Positions 1-10,318 of a stretch of 33,068 bases of DNA are shown here, in pieces; positions within the stretch are counted from its first letter, which is position 1, and each line of letters starts with the position of its first letter. Source of the DNA: Phaeoceros laevis (Eukaryota; Anthocerotophyta; Anthocerotopsida; Notothyladales); assembly GCA_049999765.1 (NCBI GenBank), contig JBNGIQ010003034.1:1-33068 (forward strand), in the 5' to 3' direction. Both the position numbers and the translations under genes were made by a program. The notes beneath the pieces are model-generated. The model worked only from the letters and a program-made list of their open reading frames with translations, did no database searches and was not told where the DNA came from.

Positions 1-1
1 C

Positions 2-2167
2 AGTCTTTACTCTTGTATGCAACAAGAAGGCAGTACTGCACCAGACTCTTTCACATATGTGTGCCTCCTACATGCATGTGCGAGTGAAGGAGCTCTGTCT
101 CTGGGAAAGCAGCTCCATGCAGAGATAGAGGAACGAGGCTTTCAAGATGATGTGGTTGTGGGTAGCGCATTGGTCAATATGTATGCAAAGTGCGGTAGCT
201 TTCAGGATGCTCGGAATGTGTTTAACAAGCTTCCCAACAGAAATGTTGTAACCTGGACTGCGATGCTTGGAGGTTACACCCAGCAGGGGATGGGGCAGGA
301 AGCCCTTACTCTCTACAATAGTATGCAACATGAAGGCTTCTCTCCTCCCGATTCAGTTACATTTATCTGCCTCCTGCAGGCATGTGCGAGTGTGGGCGTA
401 GGAGCTTTGCATCATGGAAAGCAACTTCATGCAAAGATTGAAGAGCGTGGTCTGCATGGCGATGTGGTTCTAGGTGGCAGCTTGGTTAACATGTATGCAA
501 AGTGTGGTAGCTTAGAGGATGCTATCAGTGCATTTGATAGACTTCCACACAAAAATGTTGTAACTTGGAATGCCATGCTTGCAGGTTATGCTCAGCAGGG
601 TATGGGTCAGCGAGCCCTTTGTCTTTACAATAGTATGCAACAAGAAGGCCTCTCGTGTCCAGATTCTGCTACCTTTGTATGCCTCTTGCAGGCATGTGCA
701 AGTGTAGGCGGTGGATCTTTGGAAATGGGAAAGCAGCTCCATGCACAGATTGCAGAACGAGGACTGCAAGATGATCTGGTTCTAGGCGGCAGCTTGGTAA
801 ACATGTACGCAAAGTGCGGTAGCTTAGAAGATGCTCGCAACGTGTTTGAAAGACTTCCAAGCAGGAACGTTACCACGTGGACTACAATGCTTGCAGGTTA
901 TGTCCAGCAGGGTATGGGTCGCCAAGCCCTTTGTTTGTACAGTCGTATGCAACAAGAAGGCCTCTCTCCTCCGGATTCTATTACATTTGCATGCCTCCTT
1001 CAGGCATGTGCCACTGTAGGAGTAGAAGCTCTGCATCAGGGAAAGCAGCTGCACTCACAGATTGAAGCAAGTGGACTTCTTGGTGATGTGGTTCTAGGCG
1101 GCAGCTTGGTTAACATGTATGCAAAATGCGGTAGCCTAGAGGATGCTTGCAGTGTGTTTGACAGACTTCCAGAAAGGAATGTTGTAACTTGGACTGCAAT
1201 GCTCAGGGCTTACGCCCAGCAGGGGATGGGTCAAGAAGCGCTCAGTCTTTACAGTACATTGCAACAAGAAGGAATCGTTGTACCTGACTCCCTCACGTTT
1301 GTGTGCATCCTAGAGGCATGTGCGAGTGTGACAGCTCTGCCCCTGGGAAAGCAGCTCCATGCTGAGATTAAGAGACAAGGGTTGCAAGCTGATGTGATTG
1401 TGGGAGTTGCATTGGTAAATATGTATGCGAAGTGTGGGAGCATGTTCGATGCACAGCAGGTGTTTGATTCGTTGCCTGAACGAACCATTGAGGCATGGTG
1501 TGCCTTGGCTGGTGGATACACCTGCCAAGGAAATAGTGATGCTGTCTTTGGATTGCTCGATAAGATGAGACTGGAGGGTGTACAGCCAAATGACATCATG
1601 TTCCTTAATGTGCTGACAGTGTGCAGCCACGTGGGTCTTGTGGACAAAGGCCGTCAGTACTTTGAAGCCATGAGGTCAGATTATGGCATCAGTCCAACCG
1701 TTGTGCACTACAGATGCATGATGGATCTTCTTGGCCGTGCAGGTCATCTGGAGGAGGCTCTGCAGATGGCCAAGTCGATGCCTTTCCCACCTACGGGTGT
1801 GGTGTGGCACACGCTCTTAGGCGCTTGCCGGAAGTGGAATAACGTTGAGATAGGGCAACAAGCTTTTGGGCTAGCAGTGAGTGCGGATGCAAAAGATTCT
1901 GCATCTTATGTGTTGATGTCCAACATTTATGCAGGCTGTCAGATGTGGGAGGAGGCAAAGGAGATGCAGGAGAGAAGAGTGAAGTGTGGCGCATGGAAGA
2001 AGCCAGGCCAGACCTGGTGGACTGATATGGATGGAGTGGTGCACACCTTTGTAGTTGGGGACAAGAAGGATCGCGAGAGTAACATCTCCATGCAAGGCAG
2101 TCTCCAGAATGAAGAAAGACGGATATATGATACACATTCACTAGTCATTTTGGAACATACCGCATGA
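2..2167 (+). CDS. PLS-class PPR protein, 5' end outside window
   Basis: PPR proteins bind organellar RNA one base per repeat; PLS-class members usually direct C-to-U editing. The frame is open from base 2, and its first residues (SLYSCMQQEG) already match the inside of a repeat, so the true start lies left of the window. About five P-L-S triplets follow, marked by repeated MYAKCGS, KQLHA and NVVTW blocks, then a last P2-L2-S2 set (from about 1460), E1 (VVWHTLLGACRKW, about 1797) and E2 (SASYVLMSNIYA, about 1900). A PG-box-like stretch (KKPGQTWW...VHTFVVGDKK) follows near 1995-2070. The frame stops at 2165-2167 just before a decayed DYW domain. The middle units repeat with an exact 312-base period, showing recent internal duplication. 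The body has no introns. Target RNA and organelle are unknown. Family call is certain; whether it still functions is not. Confidence 0.9.
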   Translation, partial: SLYSCMQQEGSTAPDSFTYVCLLHACASEGALSLGKQLHAEIEERGFQDDVVVGSALVNMYAKCGSFQDARNVFNKLPNRNVVTWTAMLGGYTQQGMGQEALTLYNSMQHEGFSPPDSVTFICLLQACASVGVGALHHGKQLHAKIEERGLHGDVVLGGSLVNMYAKCGSLEDAISAFDRLPHKNVVTWNAMLAGYAQQGMGQRALCLYNSMQQEGLSCPDSATFVCLLQACASVGGGSLEMGKQLHAQIAERGLQDDLVLGGSLVNMYAKCGSLEDARNVFERLPSRNVTTWTTMLAGYVQQGMGRQALCLYSRMQQEGLSPPDSITFACLLQACATVGVEALHQGKQLHSQIEASGLLGDVVLGGSLVNMYAKCGSLEDACSVFDRLPERNVVTWTAMLRAYAQQGMGQEALSLYSTLQQEGIVVPDSLTFVCILEACASVTALPLGKQLHAEIKRQGLQADVIVGVALVNMYAKCGSMFDAQQVFDSLPERTIEAWCALAGGYTCQGNSDAVFGLLDKMRLEGVQPNDIMFLNVLTVCSHVGLVDKGRQYFEAMRSDYGISPTVVHYRCMMDLLGRAGHLEEALQMAKSMPFPPTGVVWHTLLGACRKWNNVEIGQQAFGLAVSADAKDSASYVLMSNIYAGCQMWEEAKEMQERRVKCGAWKKPGQTWWTDMDGVVHTFVVGDKKDRESNISMQGSLQNEERRIYDTHSLVILEHTA

Positions 2168-2338
2168 TGAAAAGGAAGCTAATTGTTTGCGCACGGCAAG
2201 ACAATGGGAATGTGCTCTTAGCAGCAGACCTGAGTCTCCTAAGATACTTGGGGCGAAAAACATGTGGCTGTGCGAGGACTGTCACAGAGCCAAAGCTTAC
2301 GTATCAAAAGTGAAAAGGCAAATCAGTATCTGCTGAGA
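2163..2338 (+). pseudogene. decayed DYW deaminase domain after the PPR gene
   Basis: Reading one frame over from the PPR gene's stop gives about 55 residues that line up with the DYW domain of the PPR gene at 3384-5931. HDEKEA matches DPEKEDA, KNMWLCEDCH matches KNLRMCGDCH, and SKVKRQISI matches SKIEKREII. The zinc-binding CxxCH is still readable. The catalytic HAEK segment has become RTARQ and the frame then meets TGA (2336-2338); the terminal CSCGDYW part is not recognisable. I read this as a DYW domain cut off from its PPR array by a frameshift and then eroded. A short intron restoring the frame cannot be excluded, but the lost HxE argues against an active deaminase. Confidence 0.7.
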
Positions 2339-3383
2339 TCGAAGTGTTTTCATGTACGCAGACCTCATGTGTGGTAGGTGATAGCCACACGAGCTGCGTA
2401 AGGTTTTATGCTTAGCTCTCTGGTAAGTGCTACTTCCTGTTGCCATTACTCGTCGTTGTGGGGTCATATTGATGATCCGGAGACTGAGAAGGAAGCTGAT
2501 GTGTGCTCAAGTGTTTGGTAGATCTGACCTCCAGAAGCAAGCTTTTGGATGGGGGAGCCTGGTGAATGCTTGGGAAGCTGCCTCATCAGGTTTTTTTTCT
2601 GAAACTCCGTCGTTTTTGTCAAACAAGTTTCTGTCAAACCAAGCCAAATGTAGTTTGTTAGTGGGGGTAAATTGAGCAAGCTTCGCATGCCATGCCCAGA
2701 GATGTCTCTTTCTGTCAAAAAATTTGACAGAACGTCCTCACTGGGTTGCTTCTCGTATCTAACCATCATCGTCCTCCTTGTGGTCAAATCTTTCATGCAT
2801 GACTGACTCACGAACAATATGGAACAAAGCAGCAACCTGAGCACTTTGTGTGAGACAAGAATTTCAACAACTTTAATGAGCATAACCTGTTGACTAAAAT
2901 TTGAAATCATAGCTTGTCGTATAATCTACCCAGTGTGATAGAAAACATAACCAGTCGAAATCATGCCGGGACACGTAGCATGCTTGACGCCTCGGTTATT
3001 TAGCATCGAGGATTGAGGTGGGTTGGAAACTCAAGAACAACTTGAATGCCAGCAACTTCAGGTGCAGCACTGCGTAGGAATGTCTCGAGTAGCACAGGAC
3101 ACCATGCCAGCAACTGTCCAGTTGAAAGCGCCAACCGCGGTTGCAAGGTAGGTTATGCTACAGTTAGGCAGAGCACCCCACAATCAGATCAAAAATGGAC
3201 CTGACTAAAGTTTCTCGCACCTGCGCACCCTTGCCGGCTCCAGATCCAGCAAATCACTGAACGAACGATGTAGAAACCCAGCGAAATGAGGGCCACAAAA
3301 CATGTCCAAAATGAAGAAGTGTGCTGTACCCTTCAGTCTTCAAAACACAGAGGAAGCAATTTGCCTTGAGAAGGAGGATCGAT
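2339..3383. other. intergenic stretch between two PPR genes
   Basis: No gene is supported here. A 148-codon open frame on the minus strand (2464-2910) shows no recognisable domain and no repeat pattern. The stretch holds the TTCTGTCAAA inverted repeat near 2710 and, on its right, the promoter region of the next PPR gene. Confidence 0.5.
2710..2732. repeat. perfect 10-bp inverted repeat (TTCTGTCAAA)
   Basis: TTCTGTCAAA and its exact reverse complement TTTGACAGAA are separated by three A's. A further direct copy of TTCTGTCAAA lies about 80 bases upstream (near 2629), and a related TTTGTCAAAC just before it. It could be the remains of a small inverted-repeat element or a chance palindrome in AT-rich DNA. 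Confidence 0.5.
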
Positions 3384-5931
3384 ATGCGCGCCGCAGCATG
3401 GCGCAAAGTCCAATTGAGGGGCGCATCTACTGGAATCGTTCAAAGCAAAGGTGTGGAGTGGAGGGTGGAAAGAGAGCTGCGTCCAGCAAAGAACGTAGGT
3501 GCATCTACAGAGTCCTACCGGCCTGAAGTCAATCGTGGAGCACACCATTACGATGCTAGGTGGTTCCTACACTGAGCTTTTCCCATTGTGGTGAACATGT
3601 TGTTGTAAGGGTGGTAGACTAGAATCTCACAAGAGCACCGTACTTGCTTGTTGTGACTGTCGCATCAGCATTGCAGGCTGGCAGGGTGGATGGGACTTGC
3701 AGGTGAGAAGCTGGAGCAAACCATGTGTTGAGGGACAGCTCACTGACTCTGTTCAAGCGTTGGACAACCTTTTGCAGCAAGGAAACTATGTCCACGACTC
3801 TGTCTTGTATCGTGTCCTACAGAGGTGTAATGCACAGAAGGATCTGGTTCTTGGCGCCCGAGTTCATGCTCTTTGTGTCAAAAGTGGGCATGAGGCGGAC
3901 ACGTTCCTGGCCAATCTTATCATCCGCATGTATGCTTCTCATGGGAGGTTGGAGGAAGCCATGGAGGTTTTTACCAAGGTGCCAGCCCCAGACACATATA
4001 TGTGGGCTTCCATTATCTCGGCGCATGCTGATCATGGTCAGCCTAAGCAGGTTATGAAATTGTATCGACAGATGTGCAGTTTGGCTGTGAAGCGGAACAG
4101 CTATGTATATGTGGCAGTTCTGAAAGTGTGTGCTGCTGAAGCAGATTTGGCTTCTGGCAAGCAGGTGCACGCTGATTATTTGGGAAGTTCAGTAGAGCCT
4201 GATGATGTATTCGTTGGCAACTGCCTGGTACGCATGTATGCCAAATGTGGGAGCTTGGAAGACGCTCGCAAAGTGTTTGACAGATTGCTAACGAAGAATG
4301 TGGTTACATGGAATACATTGCTTGCAGGATATGCTGAGCAGGGGCTTGGTGAAGAGGCTCTTTCATTATATGGACGCATGCAGGACGATGGTGTAACCCC
4401 AGCCAATGCCGTCACTTTTACTGCCCTCCTTAAAGCCTGTGCTAGAATGGGGGCATTGAACGAAGGGAAACAGCTCCATGCACAGATTCAGGATAGAGGA
4501 CTAGATGCTGATGTGGTTGTAGGCAGCTCCTTGGTGGATATGTATGCAAAATGTGGAAGCATAGAGGATGCTCGTCGAGTGTTTGACAGAATGCCCACTA
4601 AAAATGTAATAACGTGGACTGCCATGATTGCGGGATATGCCCACGACGGGCTTGCTAAAGAGGCCCTTTCTCTTCACTCATGTATGCAACAGCAGGGCAT
4701 CACTCCAAATGTAGCAACATGGAATGCACTGCTAGCAGCATATGCTCAGCATGGGCTAGGTCAAGAAGCACTTGCTCTCTACGCAAGCATGCAACAGGAT
4801 GGCCTGATTCCTGCTAATCATGTTACATTTGTGTGCCTTCTGAAGGCCTGTGCAAGTGTGGGAGCTTTACATCAGGGTAAGGAGCTCCATTTGCAAATTC
4901 AGAAAAGGGGGCTCGAAGGTGATGTTGTTGTTGGCAATTGCTTGGTGAACATGTACGCGAAATGTGGCAGCCTAGCAGATGCTCGCACAGTGTTCGATAG
5001 AATGCCAACCAAAGATGTATCTACCTGGAATTCCCTGATCAATGGCTATGGCCAACGTAATGACAGCCAGAAGGCAATAGGGTGTTTCCAAGAGATGCAG
5101 CAACATGGGGTGGATCCGGATCCGATCACCTTCATCTGTATCCTTGTGGCATGTAGTCATGCAGGCCTGGTGAACGAGGGTCGGCACTATTTTAAGATGA
5201 TGGAGGGAGAGTGTGGTATTGTGCCTTGTGTTGATCACTATAACTGCATGGTTGATCTTCTGGGAAGGTCCCGGTTGTTAGACGAGGCTGAGACGATGGT
5301 CCTCAGTATGCCATTTCAGATCAACACAGTGGGTTGGATGGCCCTTCTGAATGCCTGCAGAAGTCACAACGACATACAGCGTGGGAAGAGGTGTTTTGAC
5401 ACCCTCATTCAAATGGATCCTCAGAACGCAGCTCCATATGTGCTGATGGCAAACATCTATTCAGATGCCGGTAGCTGGGAGGATGTGTACAGAATAGAAC
5501 GCCTTCGTAAGCTAGCAGGCGCCGGGAAGAAGCCTGCAAGCGCTTTCATTGAAGTGAGGAACAAGGTTCACTCATTTGCTGTAGGAGAGGAACGGGATGA
5601 CATTTCCTCCAAGCTAAAGAGCGTGAATGCTCTGATAAGTAAGGAAGGAAGCCATATTCCGCACACAGAGTTGGTGCTGAAGCCAGTTTCTGACCCGGAG
5701 AAGGAAGATGCCTTGTGTGGACATGCCGAGAAACTAGCTCTAGCCTATGGTCTTCTCAACACTCGTCAGGGTGAAACCTTGCTGGTTACTAAGAACCTCC
5801 GAATGTGCGGCGACTGCCATAGTGGTACCAAGATCATGTCCAAGATTGAGAAGAGAGAGATTATAGTAAGAGACGCACACCGGGTTCACCATTTTGTAGA
5901 TGGGTCTTGTTCATGTGGTGATCGGGACTGA
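3384..5931 (+). CDS. PPR-DYW organellar RNA editing factor (terminal DRD)
   Basis: Predicted site-specific editing factor: PPR repeats bind RNA and a C-terminal DYW cytidine deaminase changes C to U. P, L and S repeats run from about 3715, including one extra P repeat (VATWNALLAAY) that adds exactly 105 bases between two S motifs; then E1, E2 and DYW. The deaminase signature is intact: HAEK (HxE), CGDCH, and CSC near the end. The last three residues are DRD instead of DYW. The long frame has no usable ATG at its 5' end: a TGA lies at 3592-3594 and the first in-frame Met falls inside a repeat. I therefore propose exon 3384-3494 (37 codons, arginine-rich, mitochondrial-presequence-like, starting MRAAAWRKVQLRG), donor GTAGGT, and an acceptor at 3702. 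This joins in phase 0 and gives about 779 residues. The first exon is inference; the rest is clear. Confidence 0.9.
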
Positions 5932-6429
5932 CAACCTCATGGAATATTGTACATTAAATTGTAGTCGAACTATGTCCTTGTGCTCCCCTAGCGCTGAATT
6001 GTCTGATGGCCTAGAGGGCCAGAAATGTGGTGCACAAACAAAAGATCAATTCCAGGCTCTGAGTGGTCACTGGTGGCACTGCGGTGCACTAAAGGTTCTC
6101 TAAGAATCTCTCTTACAACATGCCCACGTGCAGTGACGTGCCAGAGTCAGAAAAAAATACTGTAATAACGGAAAATGCATTTGCCCAATGGTCGGGCCAG
6201 GCCTATCCTCCTCCGAGCCGGTCTCCAGACCGGCCGTAAGCCCCGGAATCGTAGGCCGCCGGGGGCGATACGCCTGATGCACGCATGGGCGACAACAACA
6301 GTGCCGGGCCCATCATAAGGAAGTTGTCACGCGGGGCTTGTCCAATTGGCCTCGCAATCAAGCGCAAATTCTGGTATGAGGTCGTACTTGCAAGTGCCAA
6401 TCTTGCCTGAGCTGTGCTGTTGATTGCTC
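5932..6429. other. intergenic region between PPR-DYW and SCAB-like genes
   Basis: No coding signal is supported. It should hold the 3' end of the PPR-DYW transcript and the promoter of the SCAB-like gene. A GC-rich patch contains a perfect 8-bp inverted repeat with a 2-base spacer (GCCGGTCT/AGACCGGC, 6217-6234). Confidence 0.4.
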
Positions 6430-6678
6430 ATGTGTCAATTGAATTGTGGAATTGAGCTTGGAAAGACGCTTTTGCTGGAGCTGATCGAAGCTAGTGGTGC
6501 ATTTTGTGCAGACAATGACTTGCAAGGTGCGGAAATTGGTGAGCTGGAAGGTGCACTTTTGGGATGTGCGTCAGTGATGGATCTAGAAATGCGTGCCGGA
6601 GGAGGTGGTTTGGAGGAAATTCGATCGATCTGGTTGTTGTGGCTAAAGGGTTCGGATGGTGGATGTGTGAGGTGGTAG
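6430..6678 (+). other. upstream open frame, in frame with the SCAB-like start
   Basis: An ATG at 6430 opens 82 codons that end at TAG 6676-6678, 18 bases before the main ATG at 6697. Both ATGs are in the same frame, so one TAG separates them. The peptide has no recognised domain and is fairly acidic and leucine-rich. It may be an upstream ORF in the 5' leader, or chance. Confidence 0.3.
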
Positions 6679-6696
6679 AGAGGGAGAGTAGATCCA

Positions 6697-9284
6697 ATGC
6701 AGCGGAGTATGGGAGCCGGAGCGGAAGTGACGTTCTTAGGACTGAAGTTCCCGCATCCCAAGGTAGGAGCTGACGGGACACTGGAAGATGAAGACGATGA
6801 AGCGGCAGCGGCTCCTGCTCCCACGAGGAGAGAGATTATCGGACAGGAGGCCGCAAATCTCGTTGTGCTGCAGAAGAGGCTTTCTGTTCGAGATCTCGCG
6901 AGCAAGTTCGAGCAGGGGCAAACCGCTGCCAGCGCGGCTGCGAAGAAAGTGTTGGATGAAGTATGACGCCCTCATCCTTAGCTCTGGAATTCGGCGTGCG
7001 AGATGCTGATTGTTATGCAATGTGGCGTTGTTCCAGGTAATCGTTAGGGATGCTGTTCTCATGGACAGGCAGTCTCTTTTGAAGAAGCTGCGACAGAAGC
7101 TGGAGGACTTGAGTGGGAGAACTGCTGGCCGAAACAAAGATGATGCGCAAGAGGCCCTGTCTCTGGTAGGGGAAGCTTGTCATTTGTGTCGGTTGTACTG
7201 GAGTAGACGGTGGTAGGAAAGATCTCGAAGAAGTTCCTAGTCTTTGAGCTCTTGGTGGGACTTCGCAGGTGGAAGCACTGTCAGTTCAGGTAACTCAACG
7301 GGAAAATGAGCTTTCATTGCAGCAGTCAGAACTGAGGAAAACGGCGGCACAGTTTCAACAGGTGCTTTTTGCTCTGCGGGGGAGTATGTTGGGTCTGTTT
7401 GAAGTTACTGTTGTTGTAAATATCGTCACTTGTTGCAATATCACAGGTTCAAGCTGATGCTAAAAAGATAATGGTAGAGGCACAAGCCCTGGCGGAGGCT
7501 GAAATAGAAACGGCAAGAGCTGCTGTCCAGAGGGCCGAAGCAACTTTGAGTGAGGATCCTAGTATTGCTGATTCTTCGGTAAGTATGATAGCACACTGCG
7601 TCAAGCAGTCTCAACGGGAGAAAGCTATGCTTCAGACTTCGGCTGTACTTTGGCAAAGAGTCTCATGTATCTCGGATGACAGGAACTGGCGTCTCTGAGG
7701 CAAGAAGTTCAGGAAGCACGCAGAATAAAAATGCTTCACGAATCTAGCAAGGTGAGAAAACGACCACCGCCTGTTCACTTCTGCTTTTAGGATTTGCATG
7801 TTGGCGTGCTCATTGTCTGCCCGTCATGCAGGTAATGGAGATGGAACATGAACTTATTGGCCTAAGACAGCAGCTTGCTGAGAAGACTGCAGATTTGGTA
7901 TCGTTGCGGAAGCAGGTAGGTCACTCCACTACAAGAGTGTGTTACAAAGTGACTTCTTTACTCCAGGCGATTCTCTAATGCGCAGCTGGTGGATTATGAC
8001 CCTGTCACAGATGGAGGCCCTGAGAGTCCCTCATAGTCAGCATGGTAAACAATACGAGCTCCAGGGAGATGAACGTTTAGGTTCATCGCTTATGATACTT
8101 CCAGTGGGTAGTCGTTCGCCAGATTTGTCGAATTGTACCTTTCAATGGCACCGAGTAACTCCAGATGGTCTCAAGACAGAGCTTATATCAGGTGCACTGC
8201 TAAATAAGGCTCTGTGGAGATTCTCCCTGTGCTCATTCCTGGCTGGACAATATTCTGACTCATGTCTGGTGCTTTCTATAAGGTGCCATCAAACGGCAAT
8301 ACTCCCCTGAGCCCTTTGATGTTGGGAGGTTTCTTCGTCTGGTTGTCTCTGCACCAGATGGGAAACAGGAAATTGTTTCAACTTCAGGACCAATAGATCA
8401 TGGTGAGTCTTAGCACCTAGCGGCGCAGGTCTACTATGTTTGGCTGTAAGGTTTTGAAATCTGTCTACGAAACTCTGCTGCTGTTCTTCTCGCTAATGCT
8501 GCAGACTAACCAAGTTCCTTTATTCCGCAGCGCCAGGACTGGTCACTTACGTTGATGCCCTAGTCAAGAAAAATGGCTTTGAGTTCAATGTAGGTCTTCT
8601 TCCTCCTTGCGGTCTATACCCAAACCACTACACATAAACTTCCTTGTTGAAGTGGCAGTATGGCAGTCTATTGTTGGTGCAATCATGACAGAGCTAACTC
8701 CCTTTCTGCCTATCCACTCTAGGTTCTTATTATTCAGCAGAATGGAGAAACCCTACAGAAGCAAAACGTTCATATATTTCACATCAACAAGGACCGGATC
8801 AAACTGCGAAGAGGACGGACAACTAGGGCAAGAGAACCTTATACTGCTAACATGCAGGTGTGTACTTTCCTGCTGCCATATCTCATTCGTATTTGTCTCT
8901 CCACCCTGCCGACAGCAAATGAAAATGGAAAAGACTTCAGATGACTAGTACAAAAGCCTCTTCCTTTCCGTGTCATAACCTGGTATAAAACGAATTGGTG
9001 TAGCTATGCGGTGCTCGAGGAGCTGGAGATGCGGCCGCACAGGGGCTGTACTGGGTGGCCAAGAAGGGTTTATCATTTATGCTGGCTCTTGCATCAGAAA
9101 GAGAGCGAAATGCTGCTATAATGCTGGCTAGACGATTTGCTTTTGACTCCAATGTAAGTTGGATCCGGGTGTAGCAGTCATATGTGTCAATTTCCAGCTC
9201 ACGTGAAACTGACCCCTTCATTCCATTCAGATCATGCTAGCGGGACCAGACGACCGAGCTGCCTTGGGAACATCATTTGGCTAA
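6697..9284 (+). CDS. SCAB1: SCAB-like actin-filament binding and bundling protein
   Basis: SCAB1 of Arabidopsis binds, bundles and stabilises actin filaments and is needed for normal stomatal closure. Twelve exons join in frame: 6697-6960, 7037-7165, 7269-7361, 7447-7578, 7683-7751, 7832-7915, 8011-8191, 8283-8402, 8531-8589, 8723-8857, 9004-9153, 9231-9284. The product is 489 residues, close to the 496 of Arabidopsis. Family blocks seen in order are QKRLSVRDLASKFE, GRNKDDAQEA, VQVTQRENEL, ARAAVQRAE, VQEARRIKMLH, EPFDVGR, IKLRRGR and RNAAIMLARRFA. Residues about 60-257 are the actin-binding and coiled-coil part; 265-489 match the Ig-PH fold region. All introns are GT-AG and 70-150 bases long. 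The seventh exon is best started at ATGGAGGCC (8011), because starting at 7986 would bring in a stop. Full length, no break seen. Confidence 0.88.
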
Positions 9285-10318
9285 ACCTAGAGCCGATACT
9301 TCCTGACCTGAAAGGTCTGTACAATAGATTTGTTATCTTGTGTCGAAGTCACTCTTGACACATTCCACCAACATTGTGTACCACTTTTTGCTAGATCCTG
9401 CATCTAGCAGTTTAGTAAAGAGCTACCACCAAAGCGTAACCACACATCTGCTGGCGTCTTGTTGCGGTCACGTGATAATCCTGGGTCCAATGCTGCTCAC
9501 TGATGACCACGCAGGAACGGCTTCACCGGAGGCGGTCGCAGGAGAATCTGCTCAGTTTCAATCCGATCTGCAGTGGAAAGCTGCCTTTCAGGTCAAGGGA
9601 TGGTAATCACCCTCAAAGAAGAGTTTTCATTGTCAGTTCTGTAGCTAAGCTTCCACAGGGCAAGACATTGACAATGCACGACAAGACTCCAAAGAAACCG
9701 AGGATGCAAAATGAAGGATACAGGATCCCTGAGAGTCGGCTTCGAATCGTCGGGAACAATCTGGAAAGGAGGCTTGCCGCAATCCTGAACCCATTGCTCG
9801 GTGCGGGAAGAAGGCCAGTGCTTGGACGTCGGAGGAGGGCGGCTTGCTGGATTGTACGAGTCCATCTTAGTGGAGTGGCGACCCCGACAGCACCGGGCTC
9901 TGGAGGACTTTTTGGTGCTTTGGTAACCGGGCCGGTCGTTAATGGAGGCAGGTTTAAAGAACCTGGGTCGGGATGTGCGTTCATGGTGGCATGAAGGGTC
10001 TAGGGCCGCGCCCCTCCCGGACAAACGGTCGCGAGGACGGGTGTGCGCCCTATTCTTGTGGCCATCGCCATCGACACCGGTACCGGTTTGGGCATCTCCT
10101 CACCGCACCCGGGAAGCTGCCGTGTCTTGGGAGTGAGGCGGCTGCGGTGGATGCAGGTGCCGTCGGAGCTGTTCCCCAGGAAGTGGCTACGTCAAAGTGC
10201 CAATATGCAACTGTGCGGGGATTCAGGTTTTGAAGTCTGTGCCCGCCTCCAGGGGACGAGGTATTCAGCGGGAATTTAGCGTCAATTCCAAGGTGGAGAC
10301 TTGGCTGTGGAATTCAGG
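9285..10318. other. about 1 kb without a gene, upstream of the helicase gene
   Basis: Open frames on both strands overlap one another, none has a recognised domain, and none shows plausible splice joins. The stretch should contain the 3' UTR of the SCAB-like gene and the promoter of the helicase gene. A 12-bp perfect palindrome ACCGGTACCGGT sits at 10076-10087. An in-frame stop at 10277 separates this region from the helicase start. Confidence 0.4.

Noticed and set aside
2464-2910. 148-codon minus-strand open frame between the first two PPR genes
   Set aside because: No domain, no repeat pattern, low complexity in places and no splice partner; not distinguishable from chance.
3697-3702. TTG at 3697 as start of the PPR-DYW protein
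   Set aside because: Plant nuclear genes rarely start at TTG; a splice acceptor ending at 3702 and an upstream ATG exon explain the frame better.
6435-6905. 156-codon open frame on the minus strand rich in Ser and Pro
   Set aside because: It overlaps the first SCAB exon and leader; the plus strand has clear family similarity, so the minus frame is a shadow.
9503-10279. Overlapping open frames on both strands upstream of the helicase
   Set aside because: All are short or moderate, compete with one another in GC-rich DNA and lack known motifs; treated as promoter and leader.
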